A DNA stretch of 9,365 nt from Propionibacteriaceae bacterium. Lineage in GTDB: Bacteria; Actinomycetota; Actinomycetes; Propionibacteriales; Propionibacteriaceae. A program made the translations under genes and the position numbers. The stretch spans positions 1 to 9,365 of the forward strand of contig JAGXHS010000088.1 of NCBI GenBank assembly GCA_024636075.1, in the 5' to 3' direction. Positions 6,263 through 9,365 of this stretch are shown here, one piece after another. Under the pieces are notes generated by a model, which worked only from the letters and a program-made list of their open reading frames with translations, was not told the origin of the DNA and made no database searches. Position 1 is the stretch's first letter. Every line of letters begins with the position of its first letter.

Positions 6263-7186
6263 CTAGTCCAGCAGTGCTGCGACCCTGGGGGCCATCGCCT
6301 CAGCGAAGGTCGCGGTGATGTGGGTTCCCTGACGGAAGATGAGCACGCCATCGACCGTAGGTTCACACTCCACCTCGGGGCATACGTCGGCGTTCAGGTC
6401 GAGCACCCGAACATCTGGAACCTGCTCGGCAGCAGCGAGCTGGACCGGCGTCGCCGAGGCTGCAAGTCCCGCGCCGACGTCGAAGGTACAGGCGGAGAAG
6501 TTGTCGGGATGCTCCATCAGGCACTCGGGTACCTCGAAGTCACGCGGCCCAGGGTTGTCCAAGAGGACCGCGGTCTCGATCCCGGCGTCGACGAGTTGCG
6601 ACCAGTACGACACCAGCCCGTCGACCATCGCCTCCGGCGTGACCTCGCCAGGATCGTCACCGACGATCGCGGTGGGTCGACGATGGGACGTGATCACGAG
6701 GTCCGGCTGCTCCTCGAGGATCATGTCGAGCACGGCCTGACCCCACTGACGGCAGTCGGTCCACTCCCTACCCTTGTACACGGTCATCGCATCGGTGAAG
6801 GCGCACGCAGACTTGGTGATCTGGATCAACCGCCACCCGTTCTGCTCGGCGAGCACTTCGAACGCGGGTCGCCACTGCACCATCTTCGAGTCGCCGACCA
6901 GCATCACGACCGTGTCTGAGTCCGGGTCTCCGAACTCGCACACCACGGGCGGGGCGTTGGCAGTCCAGGACGCCATCTGACACTCGGGCCGCGCGGGGAT
7001 GTCGTCACCGGCGTCCTCGGGAGCGGGTGTCAGTGTCGAGATGTCGTCGAGCTCCGGCGGGGCCGATATCGCACTAACCAAGGGCGTCGTCGGCGTCGTC
7101 GGACTATCAGCAGCCGGAGCGATGCATCCCACGAGCAGCGCGACAGCCACCAAGGCGACGAGCCTGGGAGCTTTGCTGCGCGACAT
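6263..7186 (-). CDS. SGNH-hydrolase-like lipoprotein
   Basis: 307 residues. The lipoprotein signal has lipobox L18-V-G-C21, followed by a Pro/Thr-rich linker. The globular part (about 65-307) resembles the SGNH domain that in other proteins is fused to acyltransferase-3 membrane enzymes: strand VVMLVGDS with nucleophile candidate S100, the following KMVQW, then WRLIQITKSACAF, a strand PDLVITSHRR (161-170) and a final FRQGTHITATFAEAMAP (H289). SGNH enzymes are esterases or acyl transferases acting on sugars or lipids. The usual D-x-x-H pair reads Q286-x-x-H289 here, so full activity is uncertain. Eight cysteines besides C21 suggest disulfides in an exported protein. No acyltransferase neighbour is present. 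Start: ATG at 7186, with no Shine-Dalgarno but a -10 box at leaderless distance. Confidence 0.85.
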   Translation of the reverse strand: MSRSKAPRLVALVAVALLVGCIAPAADSPTTPTTPLVSAISAPPELDDISTLTPAPEDAGDDIPARPECQMASWTANAPPVVCEFGDPDSDTVVMLVGDSKMVQWRPAFEVLAEQNGWRLIQITKSACAFTDAMTVYKGREWTDCRQWGQAVLDMILEEQPDLVITSHRRPTAIVGDDPGEVTPEAMVDGLVSYWSQLVDAGIETAVLLDNPGPRDFEVPECLMEHPDNFSACTFDVGAGLAASATPVQLAAAEQVPDVRVLDLNADVCPEVECEPTVDGVLIFRQGTHITATFAEAMAPRVAALLD

Positions 7187-7192
7187 GGCCGG

Positions 7193-7198
7193 ATTCTA
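7193..7198 (-). promoter_or_regulatory. -10 box of a probable leaderless promoter for the SGNH gene
   Basis: TAGAAT on the minus strand ends 6 bases before the ATG at 7186, so transcription should start at or next to the A of the start codon. No ribosome site precedes the ATG, as expected for leaderless messages, which are common in Actinobacteria. No recognisable -35 is seen. Confidence 0.55.
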
Positions 7199-7343
7199 GC
7201 CCCGCGCGGTGAGCACGAGTCTGACCAGGAGGGTGTGGCCACCCGGTTCGCTCAGCACACCCAGCCACCTTCTTCTCCACACCGGGCCAGCTCCTCCGGT
7301 GGATGCTCCCGGTGAACTCCTCATCAACTGGAAGAATGGCTGC

Positions 7344-8606
7344 ATGGCTGAATCAGCAGTGCCCAGTTGGTTGTCCCGCTCCCGTCTCGCCGTCGCCTCA
7401 GCCGCCGGTGGGCTCGCAGCCGTGGCCTCGAAGGCGGCCGGGCGGGGATCGGGCGCATCGATCAGGGGTCAGGTGTTGCTGCGGCTGGACCCACAGGCGC
7501 TCGGGAAACTGCTGGCTGATCGTCGGATCGCCGTGATTTCCGGCACCAACGGCAAGACCACCACCACCCACCTGCTCGCCGCCGCGGTGCGGGCCGGGAG
7601 CGGATCAGAGACTGTCGTCACCAACGCTGACGGGGCCAACCTGCACGGCGGTATCGCTGCGGCGCTCGTCGTCGCACCTGCTGGTGGCATTGCCGTTCTC
7701 GAAACCGATGAACGCGTCGTCGGTGACGTGCTTCGGCTCGGATCACCGGAGACTCTGGTGTTGTTGAACTTCAGCCGGGATCAGCTTGATCGGCATCACG
7801 AGATCAAGGCGCTCGGTCGCGGCTGGCGGCAGGCTCTGGAACTGGCCGGGGCCGCTGGACCGGTGGTGATCGCCAACGCCAACGACCCGCTGGTGGTCTG
7901 GTCCGCAGGGCCAGCACGTCACACCGTCTGGGTGGACACCGGTTCGGGCTGGCTTCAGGACGCCAGCCTGTGCCCCGAGTGCGGCTCGATGTTGACCCGT
8001 GACGAGGTCGGACGGTGGGACTGCCCCGGCTGTGAACTCACCCAACCCGAGGCCCGGTACCGTGTCGAAGGCGACGTGGTCACCGACTCCAACGGGGCGA
8101 CCCATCGGCTCGATCTTCAGGTACCCGGCCGATTCAACCGTGCCAACGCGGCCTGCGCGCTGGCCGCGGCACGGGAGATGGGTATCGATGTCAAGGCCGC
8201 TCTGGCCGGGATGGCCACCGTCACCTCCCCCGCCGGACGTTTTGCGACCGCCCACTTCGGCAGCTGCCGGGCACGATTGTTGCTGGCGAAGAACCCGGCC
8301 GGTTGGGCCGAATCGCTACCCCTGGTGGGCACCGACCCGGTCGTGCTGGCCATCGACTCGGCGGCTGCGGACGGGCGTGACGTCTCGTGGTTGTGGGATG
8401 TCGAGTTCGAGCAGTTGGTGGGCCGCCACGTGATCGCCACCGGGCCAAGAGCCCGGGATCTGGCCGTTCGGTTGAGCTACGCCGGCGTGCGGCACACTGT
8501 GGTACACGATCTTGGTGACGCGCTCACCGACCGCGCTGATTCCGTCGACGTGATCGCGACCTACACACCGTTCCAGAAGCTGCGCAAACTCGGAGGCCTG
8601 ACATGA
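7344..8606 (+). CDS. murT: Lipid II isoglutaminyl synthase, ligase subunit MurT
   Basis: 420 residues. With GatD it forms the cytoplasmic complex that converts the D-glutamate of the lipid II stem peptide to D-isoglutamine, using glutamine-derived ammonia and ATP. Evidence: the Mur-ligase P-loop GTNGKTTT (67-74, K71); the conserved LNFSRDQLDRHHE (141-153); the Cys4 zinc ribbon special to MurT (C210-x2-C213 and C227-x2-C230); FNRANAACA (264-272) of the Mur fold; and a C-terminal DUF1727 domain (about 300-420) with the D346-V-S-W motif that carries the proposed catalytic aspartate. Length is normal for the family. The ATG at 7344 is preferred because the family starts near this point and GGAAG (7330-7334) precedes it by 9 bases; the frame is open upstream to 7209 but that part looks non-coding. 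It overlaps gatD by ATGA, implying translational coupling. Confidence 0.96.
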   Translation: MAESAVPSWLSRSRLAVASAAGGLAAVASKAAGRGSGASIRGQVLLRLDPQALGKLLADRRIAVISGTNGKTTTTHLLAAAVRAGSGSETVVTNADGANLHGGIAAALVVAPAGGIAVLETDERVVGDVLRLGSPETLVLLNFSRDQLDRHHEIKALGRGWRQALELAGAAGPVVIANANDPLVVWSAGPARHTVWVDTGSGWLQDASLCPECGSMLTRDEVGRWDCPGCELTQPEARYRVEGDVVTDSNGATHRLDLQVPGRFNRANAACALAAAREMGIDVKAALAGMATVTSPAGRFATAHFGSCRARLLLAKNPAGWAESLPLVGTDPVVLAIDSAAADGRDVSWLWDVEFEQLVGRHVIATGPRARDLAVRLSYAGVRHTVVHDLGDALTDRADSVDVIATYTPFQKLRKLGGLT

Positions 8607-9325
8607 AGCCGGTGAAGATCGTCCTCATCTACCAGTCTCTGCTGGGTATCTACGGGGATCGCGGCAACGCGACCGTACTGGCCAAGCGGCTGGAGTGGCG
8701 CGGCATCAGCGCCGAGCTGGAGGTGGTGGAACCGGGGGACCCAATTCCGTCGGACGCCCAGTTGTACCTCTTGGGCGGCGGCGAGGACATGGCGCAGATC
8801 AGTGCGGCGAATGCCATCACCGCGGACGGTGGACTGTACCGTGGGCTGGAATCGGGCGCCGTCCTGTTCGCTGTGTGCGCCGGCTACCAGATCTGCGGCA
8901 ACAGTTACACCGTCGGCGACAACGACACCGTTGTCGCCGGGCTCGGGCTCCTCGACGTCGACACGCGACGCGCTCCGGAACGAGCCGTCGGTGAGATCCT
9001 CACCCGCTGGGAACGCCCTGACGGCAGCCAGAGTCTGATCACCGGGTTCGAGAACCACGGCGGTCACACCACCCTCGGTCGCGGAGCACGTCCGTTGGCC
9101 GCCGTGGAGATCGGCGTCGGCAACGCCAACGACGGCACCGAGGGCGCAGTGCAGGGACGGGTGATCGGCAGTTACCCACACGGGCCGATCCTGGCCCGCA
9201 ATCCCCAGCTGGCTGATCATCTGCTGACCATGGCGACGGATCGCGACATGTCGCCCCTGGACGACAGTGCAATCGATCGACTGAGGTCGGAGCGAATCGC
9301 CCACGTGCGACGCGGGCGGAAGTAG
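8603..9325 (+). CDS. gatD: Lipid II isoglutaminyl synthase, glutamine amidotransferase subunit GatD
   Basis: 240 residues, a class I (CobB/CobQ-type) glutamine amidotransferase that releases ammonia from glutamine and hands it to MurT. Visible features: YGDRGN (17-22) near the N-terminus, the LLGGGEDMAQ loop (56-65), nucleophile C92 within VCAGYQICG (91-99), GFENHGG (148-154) and the catalytic histidine H193 in SYPHGPILARNP (190-201). Length and motif spacing match known GatD proteins. The start codon shares ATGA with the murT stop, so the two are co-transcribed and probably made in equal amounts. The gene is complete, ending with TAG at 9323-9325. What follows in the operon cannot be seen because the real sequence ends by 9346. 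Confidence 0.96.
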   Translation: MKPVKIVLIYQSLLGIYGDRGNATVLAKRLEWRGISAELEVVEPGDPIPSDAQLYLLGGGEDMAQISAANAITADGGLYRGLESGAVLFAVCAGYQICGNSYTVGDNDTVVAGLGLLDVDTRRAPERAVGEILTRWERPDGSQSLITGFENHGGHTTLGRGARPLAAVEIGVGNANDGTEGAVQGRVIGSYPHGPILARNPQLADHLLTMATDRDMSPLDDSAIDRLRSERIAHVRRGRK

Positions 9326-9346
9326 ACACCTCGCGATCATCACGGG

Positions 9347-9365
9347 CTGTCTCTTATACACATCT
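9347..9365. other. Untrimmed Tn5/Nextera mosaic-end adapter
   Basis: The last 19 bases read CTGTCTCTTATACACATCT, the Tn5 transposase mosaic end used in Nextera libraries. It sits exactly at the sequence end, so it is library adapter and not genome. Any reading frame entering from this edge is artificial. Confidence 0.97.

Noticed and set aside
5954..6919. Plus-strand frame of 321 codons running into the SGNH gene
   Set aside because: Most of it is antisense to the SGNH lipoprotein, which has a signal peptide, motifs and promoter on the minus strand.
8561..9361. Long minus-strand frame beginning MYKRQ, antisense to gatD
   Set aside because: Its start lies in the adapter at the contig end and the rest is the shadow of gatD, which has all family motifs on the plus strand.

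Overview
This 9.4 kb window is GC-rich and looks like the chromosome of a high-GC Gram-positive bacterium (Actinobacteria). The strongest evidence is the murT-gatD pair at the right end, two secreted lipoproteins with TAGAAT-type -10 boxes, and a small two-helix membrane protein of a type common in Actinobacteria. The last 19 bases (9347-9365) match the Tn5/Nextera mosaic end, so the right edge is untrimmed sequencing adapter and not genome.

Layout. 1-275 (minus): C-terminal fragment of a large serine recombinase, running off the left edge and lacking its catalytic half. About 278-616 (plus): a short reading frame with a HEPN-like R-N-x-x-x-H motif, probably the tail of a lost gene. 622-1185 (minus): a GerMN-domain lipoprotein with its own Shine-Dalgarno, -10 box and a 17-bp palindrome at the -35 position. 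1557-5144 (plus): a 1195-residue STAND-type P-loop NTPase ending in a tandem array of 42-residue TPR-like repeats, closed by an intrinsic terminator at 5152-5175. 5318-5683 (plus): a small two-TM protein. 5684-6262: no intact gene, but a second recombinase/helix-turn-helix remnant on the minus strand. 6263-7186 (minus): an SGNH-hydrolase-like lipoprotein, probably read from a leaderless message. 7344-8606 and 8603-9325 (plus): murT and gatD, overlapping by ATGA, which together amidate the stem-peptide glutamate of lipid II.

Interpretation. The right third is housekeeping cell-wall chromosome. The left two thirds look like an accessory region: recombinase debris on both sides, a HEPN remnant, and a single-gene STAND NTPase. 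STAND NTPases with C-terminal superstructure-forming repeats are known as sensors in antiphage defence and self/non-self recognition. The most striking feature is the 126-bp repeat array. Inner units are nearly identical in DNA, and almost every difference I counted between them changes the amino acid. That pattern fits a recently amplified, diversifying ligand-recognition surface. The function is inferred; nothing in the sequence names the ligand or the effector activity.
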